A stretch of 21,982 bases of DNA, taken from contig DATMAC010000369.1 of NCBI GenBank assembly GCA_035573655.1, forward strand, positions 1 to 21,982, given 5' to 3'. Each line of letters begins with the position of its first letter. Positions within the stretch are counted from its first letter, which is position 1. This document shows, in pieces, positions 1 through 7,929 of the stretch. Below the pieces are notes generated by a model, which did not search any database, was not told the DNA's origin, and saw only the letters and a list, made by a program, of their open reading frames with translations. Source of the stretch: Thermoflexus sp035573655 (GTDB taxonomy: Bacteria; Chloroflexota; Anaerolineae; Thermoflexales; Thermoflexaceae). A program made the translations under genes and the position numbers.

Positions 1-96
1 CCCACGGCCCAAAGGGCCGTGGGGAGGGGGGATCCAGGGGGGTGGGGCCATTGGCCCGCGTCAACTCGTATCCTTAAAACAAATCTGGATGAAGCA
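1..96 (-). repeat. Three-hairpin 3'-end repeat, left copy (cut by window edge)
   Basis: Read on the minus strand, this begins TGCTTCATCCAGATTTGTTT, then a small hairpin (GGGCC/GGCCC, 45-57), then the large hairpin whose left arm is 14-31, loop 11-13 and right arm 1-10 before the window ends. The same sequence in the same order occurs on the plus strand from 21794, and its hairpin part at 15628-15764. It lies just 3' of the metalloprotease gene, in the direction of that gene's transcription. The third hairpin seen in the other copies would lie outside the window. Confidence 0.85.
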
Positions 97-126
97 CGAG
101 TCGGCGCATGTCTGAAGAGGACGATT

Positions 127-870
127 TCAATCGGCGTGCACACCGATTCTCGTTAGCAAGAAGTTCAATCCAACCAATCCGGCCAGGAGCGGTAGATTCA
201 CAAAAAGCACGGCGGCCAGCAAAGGGGTGAGCCGCACGAGGCTTTCCACAATAAATTCCATCATCACTTGATGGAGCGAGATCGGACCCGCAAGCAGGAG
301 GAGAAGAATCAGGAGCCCTCCCATTGCCCCCACCACTGGCCACGCCGCCCGGTCGGAGGGGCTGGGCCACATCGCGTTGCCCACGGCGAAGAGCAAATAG
401 AACCCCAGCCATCCCCATTCCCGTCGGGGGAGCGTCTGCAACATCCGCCACGCGGATCCCCAGAGGGCCACCCCGGAGGCCGGAGCCTCCAACCATGGAC
501 CCCCGATGATGGCGATCAGCGCCAGGCCGGTGAGCAGGGGCGCCGCCCCGATCAGGCTCATCCGAAACGGATCCACCTCCGCGAGCTGGACCGCTCCCAT
601 GCGGATCTGCCCTCCGGACCGCTGGGGCCATAGGGCGAAGCGATAGCGGCGGACGCCCAGGAGCATGGCGGCGAGCCAGTGGCTGAGCTCATGGAAAAGG
701 ACCCCGGGAAACAGCAAGGCCCAGTAGAGCAAGAGGGCAATCTCCGGATGGCCGGTGAGGCGGTGCAACACGATTTGGAGACTTCGATGGAGGGCCCGCT
801 GGGTGAAGTAGAACAGCGCGAGGGTGACCAGGAAGACCAAGCCCATTTCCAGAGCGGCAGCGGGATCCAT
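127..870 (-). CDS. M50-like membrane zinc metalloprotease
   Basis: A 247-residue integral membrane protein. The zinc-protease motif HELSH is at residues 60-64 inside a hydrophobic segment, as in site-2-protease-like M50 peptidases, where the two His bind zinc and the Glu activates water. D173 in the sequence MWPSPSD is a plausible third zinc ligand but the classic M50 NPxxDG motif is not obvious. Hydrophobic stretches lie around residues 8-22, 44-70, 105-124, 155-165, 178-195 and 215-240. The ATG is 3 bp after the fmt stop and follows a good ribosome-binding site (AGGAGGG) inside the end of fmt, so the two are co-transcribed and perhaps translationally coupled. The substrate is unknown; intramembrane cleavage of a regulator is the family theme, not something shown here. 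Confidence 0.8.
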   Translation of the reverse strand: MDPAAALEMGLVFLVTLALFYFTQRALHRSLQIVLHRLTGHPEIALLLYWALLFPGVLFHELSHWLAAMLLGVRRYRFALWPQRSGGQIRMGAVQLAEVDPFRMSLIGAAPLLTGLALIAIIGGPWLEAPASGVALWGSAWRMLQTLPRREWGWLGFYLLFAVGNAMWPSPSDRAAWPVVGAMGGLLILLLLLAGPISLHQVMMEFIVESLVRLTPLLAAVLFVNLPLLAGLVGLNFLLTRIGVHAD

Positions 871-873
871 CGG

Positions 874-1809
874 TTATCCCTCCTGGCCCAGGGTGGCCCC
901 CAGGAAATCCGGATGCCCGTTCAGGAACGCCTCGATGGGCATCATCCGTTTGCCTTCCAGCTGGACCTCCAGGAGCATCAGGGCACCTTCCCCTGTGCCC
1001 ACGGCTGCCCCACGATCGACGGCCACCACTTGGCCCGGAGGGGCTTGAAGATCCGGGCGAACCCGGGCCCGGCCAATCTTCAGCAAACGCCCCTTCCAAA
1101 ACGTGTAGCTGCCCGGCCAGGGCGTGAAGGCGCGGATCCGCCGTTCGATCTCCGCCGCAGGCCGTCGCCAATCGATCTCCCCATCCGCTTTCGTGATCCG
1201 TGGACAGTAAGTGGCCTGGGAGGGGTCCTGGGGTTGAGGCGTGATCTCCCCGGCCAGCCAACGGCGGAGGGTCTCCCGCATCAACCGGGCTCCTCGCTGG
1301 GCCAGGCGTTCCCCTAAAGTCTCCGCGGTATCTTCGGGGGTGATCGGTTCCCGCTCCATCGCCAGGATCGGCCCCGCATCGACCTCCTCGGTCATGAGCA
1401 TCACGGTCACCCCTGTTTCGGGATCGCCGTTCAGGATGGCCGCCTGGATGGGGGCTGGCCCTCGATAACGGGGAAGGAGGGACGCGTGGAGGTTCAGGCA
1501 TCCATAAGGGGGCAGCCGCAGGACTTCGGAGGGCAGGATCAGCCCATAGGCGACCACCACGATGACCTCCGGCCTCAGCTCCCGCAGCCGGGCCACTGCT
1601 TCGGGGTCCCGACGCAAGGAGCGGGGTTGGAACACCGGGAGCCCGTGGGCTTCCGCCCAGCGCTTCACCGGCGACGGGGTTGGGCGCAGCCCCCGGCCGG
1701 CGGGTTTATCCGGCTGGGTGAAGACCGCGGCGATCTCATGCTCCTCCGCCAGGGCTTCGAAGGTCGGCAGCGCGAACGAAGGTGAGCCCATCAGGACCAA
1801 GCGGGCCAT
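874..1809 (-). CDS. fmt: Methionyl-tRNA formyltransferase
   Basis: Formylates the amino group of Met on initiator tRNA with 10-formyl-tetrahydrofolate, in the cytoplasm, for translation initiation. At 311 residues it has the usual length. The formyltransferase fold covers about residues 1-190, with the SLLPRYRG loop at 110-117 and the catalytic triad N106, H108 and D144, the same numbering as in E. coli Fmt. The C-terminal OB-like tRNA-binding domain covers about 205-311. The ATG at 1809 is preceded by AGGAG, somewhat distant at about 12 nt. It is followed after 3 bp by the metalloprotease gene. The def gene, its usual partner, is not in the window. The 111-bp gap to the DUF971 gene shows no clear promoter, so the DUF971-fmt-protease set may be one operon. 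Confidence 0.97.
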   Translation of the reverse strand: MARLVLMGSPSFALPTFEALAEEHEIAAVFTQPDKPAGRGLRPTPSPVKRWAEAHGLPVFQPRSLRRDPEAVARLRELRPEVIVVVAYGLILPSEVLRLPPYGCLNLHASLLPRYRGPAPIQAAILNGDPETGVTVMLMTEEVDAGPILAMEREPITPEDTAETLGERLAQRGARLMRETLRRWLAGEITPQPQDPSQATYCPRITKADGEIDWRRPAAEIERRIRAFTPWPGSYTFWKGRLLKIGRARVRPDLQAPPGQVVAVDRGAAVGTGEGALMLLEVQLEGKRMMPIEAFLNGHPDFLGATLGQEG

Positions 1810-1920
1810 TGCGAAAATTTTCTCCTGGAGGAGATGTTCGCAGCCGAAGCGCAGCAGGCCTGGTTCGCAAGGCTTTAATTCGGAAGGCCGCCAAAGGCAG
1901 CCTCTCCCCCCAAAGCGTCT

Positions 1921-2226
1921 TTACCCCTCATCCAGCTCGCGAAGATAACGCCATGTATAGATGCCAGACGAATGCCCATCTCCCCAGAAGAGGCGCACTG
2001 CATAGTTTCCTACGTAGGCGAAATCCACCAACGTGTCGTCGGACTGGGGGCGCAAAAACAGCGGATCCTCTTGAGCCCGCTGGGCTTCGGTGCGGCAGAG
2101 GGCACAGGGACACGCCGCTCGCAACCGGGACCAAGAGAAGGCGCGTCGCGAGCCGTCGGGCCATTCGACGATGAAGGACTGCGTCTCCGGATCGATCCGC
2201 ACACGGGTCGGGATGTTGGATCCCAT
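1921..2226 (-). CDS. DUF971 (GBBH-like N-terminal domain) protein
   Basis: A 101-residue single-domain protein. It shows the family hallmarks: a beta-rich start with a WPDG turn, the cysteine cluster RAACPCALC (C39, C41, C44), and the C-terminal pattern VGNYAVRLFWGDGHSSGIY followed by WRYLR. The same domain forms the N-terminus of gamma-butyrobetaine hydroxylases, where it binds zinc. Stand-alone bacterial versions are often linked to Fe-S cluster biology, but that role is known only from the family. The ATG at 2226 has GGAG about 6 nt upstream. It lies upstream of fmt on the same strand. The 5' side is a 669-bp non-coding gap with a possible extended -10 promoter near 2419. Confidence 0.88.
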   Translation of the reverse strand: MGSNIPTRVRIDPETQSFIVEWPDGSRRAFSWSRLRAACPCALCRTEAQRAQEDPLFLRPQSDDTLVDFAYVGNYAVRLFWGDGHSSGIYTWRYLRELDEG

Positions 2227-2418
2227 GGTGTTCTCCGCTGTTCTTGTTCTGAATTCTAAAGGAAGAGAAAGTCGATGATCCGGAACAGGCGCTCAAGCGC
2301 CCGACTCCGAACGGCCCCCAGCTCTCAAAGGATCTTTGCCCCTCCCCGCGGTCCCGATGGCTGCAGGGAGGAAGATGGCCATCGAGAAAAGAAGCAGCGC
2401 GCATTGCAATCTGTTGCA

Positions 2419-2424
2419 ATTATA
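2419..2424 (-). promoter_or_regulatory. Possible extended -10 promoter for the DUF971-fmt unit
   Basis: On the minus strand the sequence TGTTATAAT matches an extended -10 element (TGnTATAAT) exactly. No good -35 box lies at the expected distance, which is tolerated for extended -10 promoters. The leader to the DUF971 start would be about 185 nt. The palindrome ATTGCAAT lies just downstream. Confidence 0.35.
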
Positions 2425-2629
2425 ACATCCCGGTTTCTCCTCCCGAGATCATGCAGGCTGTCGCTCTTATCAGGAGGCCGGATAACGATTCCGCCGTTCT
2501 TACGCAATGCCCATACAGGTATCCGGGATTTCCTCCTGGGGGTTTTAGGGGCGGAGCGCGCGAAAATCGGGTCGGGTGGCTCGATCATTGAGCAAGCTCC
2601 ACCGCGTGCATAAATGCTTTTTGTGGGAA

Positions 2630-2694
2630 TTCTAAAATATTTTTGGGTTTATTATATCAACCATATATCCTGAGACCGATGGAATATTTTAGAA
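2630..2694. repeat. AT-rich inverted repeat in the divergent gap
   Basis: The 12-bp arms TTCTAAAATATT (2630-2641) and AATATTTTAGAA (2683-2694) are perfect inverted copies separated by 41 bp, within a strikingly AT-rich stretch (about 2610-2710) of an otherwise GC-rich window. It could be a regulator site pair, an UP-like or curved promoter region for the gene at 2896, or the ends of a decayed small element. The rest of the 2227-2895 gap holds no gene that I recognise. Confidence 0.6.
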
Positions 2695-2755
2695 ATAAAT
2701 CAAGATTTGCCGGCGTAATGGTTGAATGGAGATTCCTTGGACAAACTTATCGGGA

Positions 2756-2786
2756 TTGTCATGCCGACAGCCTCTGGAAGTAGAAT
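2756..2786 (+). promoter_or_regulatory. Possible sigma-70-type promoter for the double-CxxC protein
   Basis: TTGTCA (2756-2761) and TAGAAT (2781-2786) each match the consensus at five of six positions, but the 19-bp spacer is longer than ideal. The predicted leader to the ATG at 2896 is about 100 nt. Confidence 0.35.
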
Positions 2787-2895
2787 CACAGATATGGAGA
2801 CGCTGTGATGCTCAGGGGGTTAGAGGTCGAGAAGGCAACTGGGCCCTCCCTCCGACTGAGAACACAAATCGTGCATCCATCTATCGGAGGCGTCG

Positions 2896-3321
2896 ATGTA
2901 TCCTGAGAGCGAGATCTTGTTCCCACCGCGATGCATTCCCTTGCTGGCCGAGATCCGAGGGAAGGCGTGGAAGGCGTTGGTGCGCCGGGTGGCTCGGATG
3001 CCCGAGGACCACCCGGACACTTTGGCTCTTTCGTTGACGGTGATCCGGCTGGCGGGCTGTCTGACCTGCGATATGGACAGCTATCGGGCTTCCCTGGGTT
3101 GTGCCACCTGCTCCCAACGCGCGGTGGCGGGGTTCAAAGGCACGGATGAACAGCTGATCCGGCGGTTCAGGGAAGCTCGAGAGGAGGTGGAGGCCTACTT
3201 GAGTCAATCAGCGTCCCTCTCCTCGAAGCGGAAAGCCGCTAAGGCCAAAGCGAAGTCCTCCGGAAAGAAGTCCTCCCGAAAGGCCACGGCCTCGTCCAGG
3301 GCCTCCAGGTCATCGAAATAA
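2896..3321 (+). CDS. Uncharacterised double-CxxC protein with basic tail
   Basis: 141 residues; I do not recognise the family. An N-terminal helical region (about 14-54) leads to two CxxC pairs, C55/C58 and C69/C72, ten residues apart, arranged like a zinc-binding or Fe-S site. An amphipathic helix (about 84-103) follows. Residues 105-141 form a low-complexity Ser/Lys/Ala/Arg tail that is strongly basic and probably disordered, as in nucleic-acid-binding proteins. The start is well supported: ATG follows GGAGG by about 6 nt. There is no signal peptide. It stands 106 bp before the glycosidase gene on the same strand, and co-transcription is possible. Coding is supported by the clean ribosome-binding site and domain-like composition; function is unknown. 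Confidence 0.75.
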   Translation: MYPESEILFPPRCIPLLAEIRGKAWKALVRRVARMPEDHPDTLALSLTVIRLAGCLTCDMDSYRASLGCATCSQRAVAGFKGTDEQLIRRFREAREEVEAYLSQSASLSSKRKAAKAKAKSSGKKSSRKATASSRASRSSK

Positions 3322-3427
3322 AAAGGACCGGATGAATCACGAAGCGATCAAGGGGCCTTGAGCGACGAGCGGCAAAGTGAGCGTGCGGGGGCGGCCTTGA
3401 ATTCTTCCCGCAGGAGCCAGCGGTCGA

Positions 3428-5128
3428 ATGCCTCAACGTGGGGACGTCCGGATCTTCATGGTTGGGCTGTTCGTTCTGGCGGGCTCCCTTGGAGCCTGGT
3501 GGGCTTCCCATGCGGTGATGGCGTGGGCCTATGAGGTGACCGGCGAGGAAAACCCCTTGGCCCGTCTCCGTGGCCTCTTCCACTATCTGACCAATCCCCT
3601 GCGCCCGGCCCTGCTGTTGGCCCCTGAGGTTCCGGTTGCCCACACCGATGATCCCCCCTTCGGAGTGAACACGTTCTTGGAACAGGAGGTGGAGCCGGAG
3701 AAGCGGGAACGGGCGGTGCGCATGATCGCCGCGGCGGGCTTCCGCTGGATCCGGCAGGAGTTCCCCTGGGCGGACATCGAGATCCACGGCAAAGGGGATT
3801 TCGAGGACCGGCGACATCTCCCGTATCGCTCGGCGTGGGAGAAATACGATCACATTGTGGATCTGGTGGAGCGCTACGGTCTGCGCCTGATCGTGCGTCT
3901 GACCAGCCCCCCCGCGTGGTCGCGCCACGATGGGGAGGCGCGGGGGGCCTTCGCCCCGCCGGATAACCCGGAGGATTTCGCGGACTTCGCCGAGGCGGTG
4001 GCCCGTCGCTACCGCGGCCGCGTTTTCCATTACCAAATCTGGAATGAGCCGAACATCGCGCCGGAGTGGGGCTCGTGCCCGACGTGCGCGGTGGATCCTG
4101 AGGCCTACACCGACCTCCTCTGCCGGGCCTACCGGCGGTTGAAGGCCGTGGACCCCCGGATCGTGGTGATCGCAGGAGCGTTGGCTCCCACATTATCCCT
4201 GAACCCCTATCCCCCCAATGGGTTGAACGACGTGGTGTTCCTCGAACGGATGTATCGGGCGGGGGCGGGCGCCTGCTTCGACGCCCTCTCCGTGCAGGGC
4301 TACGGGTTGTGGTCCGGCCCGACGGACCGCCGGATCCGGCCCTACGTCATTAACATCAACCGAGCCCTGTACATCCGCGATGTGATGGTCCGCCACGGCG
4401 ACGCCCACAAGCCGATCTACATCGCGGAGATGGGTTGGAACGCCGTGCCGGACTGGGTGGGGGACAAACGGTTCGGACAGGTGACGGAGGAACAGAAGGC
4501 TCGCTATTTGGTGGAAGCGTTCGAGCGGATCCAGCGGGAGTGGCCGTGGGTCGCGGTGGCCAATGTGTGGTTCTTCAAGCGGGCCTCCGATCGGGAGCGG
4601 GATCAGTCGTTTTATTATTTCAGCATTGTGGAGCCGGACTTCACCCCGCTCCCCGCCTACGAGGCCCTCAAGGCCTACCTCAACCAGCCGCCGCGGATGT
4701 ACCCGGGGGTCCACACGGCCGATCACTGGGCGCTGCAATGGGAGGGCGCGTGGGAACGCCTGGGGGACGGGAAGCGTCGCGGATCACCGGGGGCGCAGGT
4801 CCGCTGGACCTTTTATGGAGGGCCATTGCGGTTGGCGGGGGAGAGCGAGAGCGGCGGGCGCATCCGGGTGGAGCTGGATGAGGACGTTCCGCGGGAGCTG
4901 GATCTTCCTCCGGGGGCATGGGAGGTGGCCCTATCGTCTCGGGTCGGCTGGCACACGGTGCAGGTCACTGTTGAACAGGGATCGGTGATTATGTCCTGGA
5001 TCCGGGTGGATCGCTCCAGGGAGAAGGATGCGCTTGTTCCCAGCCTGGGATGGCTGGCGCTGGTGATCGTTGTTGCCACTCGTCATTGGCTTTTCCAGCC
5101 AGGGCATCGTGATTTACCTAACGGCTAA
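3428..5128 (+). CDS. Membrane-anchored clan GH-A glycoside hydrolase (GH39-like)
   Basis: A 566-residue protein. A hydrophobic N-terminal segment (about 8-32) acts as signal anchor, and a second hydrophobic stretch (about 538-555) lies near the C-terminus, so the enzyme is probably held outside the cell membrane. A TIM-barrel spans about 75-420. The acid/base Glu is E207 in WNEPN and the nucleophile is E334 in IAEMGW, the layout of clan GH-A retaining enzymes; overall style resembles GH39 and relatives found in polysaccharide loci. A beta-rich domain (about 430-530) follows. The substrate cannot be told. An AGGAG lies about 11 nt before the ATG. It converges on the importer operon with only 31 bp between stop codons and no clear terminator. 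Nothing ties it to the CelR-like regulon. Confidence 0.82.
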   Translation: MPQRGDVRIFMVGLFVLAGSLGAWWASHAVMAWAYEVTGEENPLARLRGLFHYLTNPLRPALLLAPEVPVAHTDDPPFGVNTFLEQEVEPEKRERAVRMIAAAGFRWIRQEFPWADIEIHGKGDFEDRRHLPYRSAWEKYDHIVDLVERYGLRLIVRLTSPPAWSRHDGEARGAFAPPDNPEDFADFAEAVARRYRGRVFHYQIWNEPNIAPEWGSCPTCAVDPEAYTDLLCRAYRRLKAVDPRIVVIAGALAPTLSLNPYPPNGLNDVVFLERMYRAGAGACFDALSVQGYGLWSGPTDRRIRPYVININRALYIRDVMVRHGDAHKPIYIAEMGWNAVPDWVGDKRFGQVTEEQKARYLVEAFERIQREWPWVAVANVWFFKRASDRERDQSFYYFSIVEPDFTPLPAYEALKAYLNQPPRMYPGVHTADHWALQWEGAWERLGDGKRRGSPGAQVRWTFYGGPLRLAGESESGGRIRVELDEDVPRELDLPPGAWEVALSSRVGWHTVQVTVEQGSVIMSWIRVDRSREKDALVPSLGWLALVIVVATRHWLFQPGHRDLPNG

Positions 5129-5159
5129 AAGGAGGCTGCTGGAGCAAATCCGAAACAAT

Positions 5160-6098
5160 CTATGATCGCATATGACAAGCCACCCAGTGACCATCCGCGA
5201 CCTCCACTAGCGCTGGGGGGCGCTGGGCACAGATCGATTGGGCGATGGGACAGCGCGAGTAGTAGACGCAGCCGGAGGTGCTGTGCGCCGTGTTCTGTTC
5301 GACGCGATAGGACCGGGCGGCCCATTTGTGCTCAATCTGGGGGACCGATGCGAGAAGCATTTCTGTATACGGATGGAGAGGATGGGCGAAGATCCGCTCT
5401 GTAGGGCCTGTCTCAACGATACGGCCCTTGTAGAGAACGATGGAGCGATCGCTGATGTAGTAACCCAGGGAGAGGTCGTGGGTAATGAAGAGGATGGAGA
5501 GACCTCGGTTTCGTAGATCGGCGAGCAAATTCAGGACATCAATACGCGTGGATGCATCCAGCATGCTGATAATCTCGTCGGCCACCAGCAGGCGGATATC
5601 CAGCAGCAGAGCTCGGGCGATCAGGAAGCGCTGAAGCTGCCCTCCGCTGAGTTGATGAGGATATTTTCCCAGCACGTCGGAAGGATTCAATCCAACCGCC
5701 TGCAATGCGTCCTCCAGTTTCTGATTCCACTCCTTCCGGCTGATATGGGGGAAAAACTCCTCCCAAATCATGGTGAAGATCCGATCGGCCTTGAAAATGG
5801 GGTTATACGAGGCGAAGGGATCCTGGAAGACTCCTTGGACCTTTCGATAGTAATCCTTAACAGCAGATCCTTGCAGGGCGAAGATGTCTTTCCCTTCAAA
5901 ACGGATTGTCCCAAAAGTAGGTCGGACCAGTCGGAGGATCATCTTGCCGATTGTGCTTTTGCCACTTCCGCTTTCCCCGATCAAGGCGACGATTTCTTTC
6001 TCCCCGATCTCAAAACTGACATCCGCCACCGCAGTCAGCTTCTGCATACCCAAGGTTCCGATTCGGTAGATCTTGGTCACCCTTTCCAGCGTAAGCAT
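5160..6098 (-). CDS. Opp/Dpp-type ABC importer ATPase (second of pair)
   Basis: 312 residues from the chosen start. Energises the importer in the cytoplasm as the partner of the ATPase encoded just upstream. Walker A GESGSGKST (41-49), signature LSGGQ (150-154), Walker B LLVADE (170-175, E175 present) and switch His H207 are all intact. The C-terminus is the oligopeptide/dipeptide-transporter domain (about 235-312) with four Cys that in some homologues bind an Fe-S cluster. I chose the ATG at 6098 (GGAGGGAG about 7 nt upstream, 2 bp after the previous stop) over a TTG 21 bp earlier that would overlap the neighbour. It is the last gene of the five-gene importer operon. Substrate is set by the binding protein, here inferred to be an oligosaccharide rather than peptides. 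Confidence 0.93.
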   Translation of the reverse strand: MLTLERVTKIYRIGTLGMQKLTAVADVSFEIGEKEIVALIGESGSGKSTIGKMILRLVRPTFGTIRFEGKDIFALQGSAVKDYYRKVQGVFQDPFASYNPIFKADRIFTMIWEEFFPHISRKEWNQKLEDALQAVGLNPSDVLGKYPHQLSGGQLQRFLIARALLLDIRLLVADEIISMLDASTRIDVLNLLADLRNRGLSILFITHDLSLGYYISDRSIVLYKGRIVETGPTERIFAHPLHPYTEMLLASVPQIEHKWAARSYRVEQNTAHSTSGCVYYSRCPIAQSICAQRPPALVEVADGHWVACHMRS

Positions 6099-6100
6099 CG

Positions 6101-7051
6101 TCAGATCTCCCTCCAGCAAGCTACGAAATGGTTTGGCTCAACCTCCACAAATGGTGGAGGCTCCTGGCAGCGGTCGAAGGCGACGGGACATCGCTCTCGG
6201 AATCGGCATCCTGGGGGAGGCTTTAGCAGCTGGGGTGGGGTGCCCGGGATGCCCCGCAGGCGTTCCTCGCGATAGCGCACCCCAACCCGGGGCAGGGCAG
6301 CGATCAGCATGCGGGTATAGGGGTGACGGGGAGAGCGGAATATGGTCTCAGTAGGGGCCTTCTCGACCATTTGGCCAGCATACATCACCGCAATGCTGTC
6401 CGAGATCTGATAGAGAACAGACATATCGTGAGTGATGAAGATTGTGCTTCGGACAAACCCCCGGTTCCGGAACTCCACAATCATCTCGCACACTGCTTTC
6501 TGGGTAGAGACATCGAGGGCCGATGTGATCTCATCAGCGATCAGCAGGGATGGATTAAGGAGGGTTGAGATGACCATGACCACTCGCTGTCGCATCCCTC
6601 CGGACAACTCAATGGGATACATCCCTAGGACCTCGTGGGAGAGCTGGACAAGATCCAGCCTTCGTTTCAATTCAGGAAGGACTTCACGGTAATCCACGCC
6701 GCGCGCGGCGAGCAGCTCGGCGATCATCCGGCCGATCTTGCGGGTGGGGTTGAGGGCGTTCATCGCGTATTGGGGGATGAGGGAAACGTGCCGGAATCGA
6801 AACTCGTTCATTTGATTCCAATCCCAAATGGGAAGCTCCCGGCCATCCAGGAACACTCGTCCCTCGATGTAAGTCATCGGAGGCTTTAGATGGATGAGAC
6901 TGTGGCCTAGAGTTGTCTTGCCACATCCGGACTCCCCGGCCAGGCCCATGATCTCGCCATCAGCGACGGAGAAAGTGACTCCGTCCAGGGCACGCACGTA
7001 TCCCCGGAGGGTGTGATAGTAAATCCGGAGATTCTCCACCCGCAGACCCAT
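6101..7051 (-). CDS. Opp/Dpp-type ABC importer ATPase (first of pair)
   Basis: 316 residues from the chosen start. Walker A GESGCGKTT (39-47), signature LSGGM (149-153), Walker B LLIADE (169-174) and switch His H208 are intact, so with its partner it can form two working ATP sites. The C-terminal oligopeptide-transporter domain carries the pattern CRFRERCP followed by two more Cys. The ATG at 7051 has GAGGAT about 5 nt upstream and leaves a 7-bp gap to the permease stop. An earlier in-frame start at 7093 would overlap the permease and has no better site. Tight spacing on both sides shows one operon. Confidence 0.93.
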   Translation of the reverse strand: MGLRVENLRIYYHTLRGYVRALDGVTFSVADGEIMGLAGESGCGKTTLGHSLIHLKPPMTYIEGRVFLDGRELPIWDWNQMNEFRFRHVSLIPQYAMNALNPTRKIGRMIAELLAARGVDYREVLPELKRRLDLVQLSHEVLGMYPIELSGGMRQRVVMVISTLLNPSLLIADEITSALDVSTQKAVCEMIVEFRNRGFVRSTIFITHDMSVLYQISDSIAVMYAGQMVEKAPTETIFRSPRHPYTRMLIAALPRVGVRYREERLRGIPGTPPQLLKPPPGCRFRERCPVAFDRCQEPPPFVEVEPNHFVACWREI

Positions 7052-7058
7052 GCGATCC

Positions 7059-7925
7059 TCACAGTTTTCGGAGTTTTGGATTGAAAACCTCATCTAACCC
7101 CACATTCATCACGTAGAGGGCCCCCACGATGGCCGTGATCGCCGCGCCGGGCGGGATCAGCCACCACCACATACCCAAGGGGAGGGCCGCCCATAAGACA
7201 GCATTGTTCATCATCAGGCCGAGGGACATCCCCTGGGTGGGGCCGAGGCCTATAAAGTCCAGTGTGGCGGCATTCAGGACAGCCCCGCCAAACTGGAGGA
7301 TGAACGTCATGAACAGATACGAGAGCATATTAGGGGCTACTTCGGTGAGCATGATCTTTAAGGATCCCCTTCCACTCATCCGGGCGAGATCCACGAACTC
7401 GCGAACGCGCAGGGAGAGGGTTTGGGCGCGGATGGCCCGTGCCGCCCACGGCCAGGAGGTACATCCAATGAAGATGGCCTCCACCAGGATCCCCCGTACT
7501 GTTAGATAGGCGGCGATGATAATCAAAACAGCCAGGGTTGGAAGGACCAGGACGATATTGGTGAACATGTTCAAAATCTCATCCAGAAGACCTCCGCGGT
7601 AGCCGGCCGTAAGCCCGATGAGGATGCCAAGCAGGGTGCCAATCCCTCCCCCGATTAATCCCACAATAAGCGTCGAGCGCAAGCCGTGGGCGAACTGGGA
7701 GAAGACATCCTGTCCGAAAGTTGTCGTCCCAAACCAAAACTCCGGTGAGGGGGGATGCCCAGCGGGGCCCACGTAAGCGTTTGGGTCGTAGCGAGCGAAC
7801 AGAGGGAAGATCAAGGCTGCCGCGATGAAAAAGAGTAAAATGAACAAACCGATGCGAAACTTGACGTTTCGCATGGTAAAGTAAAGGAACTCATAGCGAA
7901 TTGGAGCGGATGCCTCGAGCATCAT
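7059..7925 (-). CDS. Opp/Dpp-type ABC importer permease (OppC-like)
   Basis: 288 residues, inner-membrane channel subunit. An N-terminal segment (about 25-45) precedes a periplasm-facing loop containing HPPSPEFWFGTTTFGQDVFS, a hallmark of the OppC/DppC family. Five further membrane segments follow. The ATPase-contact (EAA-type) loop is around REFVDLARMSGRGSLKIML, with the conserved Gly. The double ATG at 7920-7925 follows GGGGGAGTG, which overlaps the end of the previous gene; the gap is 4 bp. It pairs with the OppB-like subunit encoded upstream. Confidence 0.92.
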   Translation of the reverse strand: MMLEASAPIRYEFLYFTMRNVKFRIGLFILLFFIAAALIFPLFARYDPNAYVGPAGHPPSPEFWFGTTTFGQDVFSQFAHGLRSTLIVGLIGGGIGTLLGILIGLTAGYRGGLLDEILNMFTNIVLVLPTLAVLIIIAAYLTVRGILVEAIFIGCTSWPWAARAIRAQTLSLRVREFVDLARMSGRGSLKIMLTEVAPNMLSYLFMTFILQFGGAVLNAATLDFIGLGPTQGMSLGLMMNNAVLWAALPLGMWWWLIPPGAAITAIVGALYVMNVGLDEVFNPKLRKL

Positions 7926-7929
7926 CTTT

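Noticed and set aside
689..1501. Long open frame on the minus strand overlapping fmt
   Set aside because: It is a shadow of fmt in another frame: Pro/Arg/Gly-rich, no recognisable domain, while fmt in this region has full catalytic residues.
2325..2588. Minus-strand 87-codon frame in the divergent gap
   Set aside because: No ribosome-binding site, no family resemblance, mixed composition, and it covers the likely DUF971 promoter.
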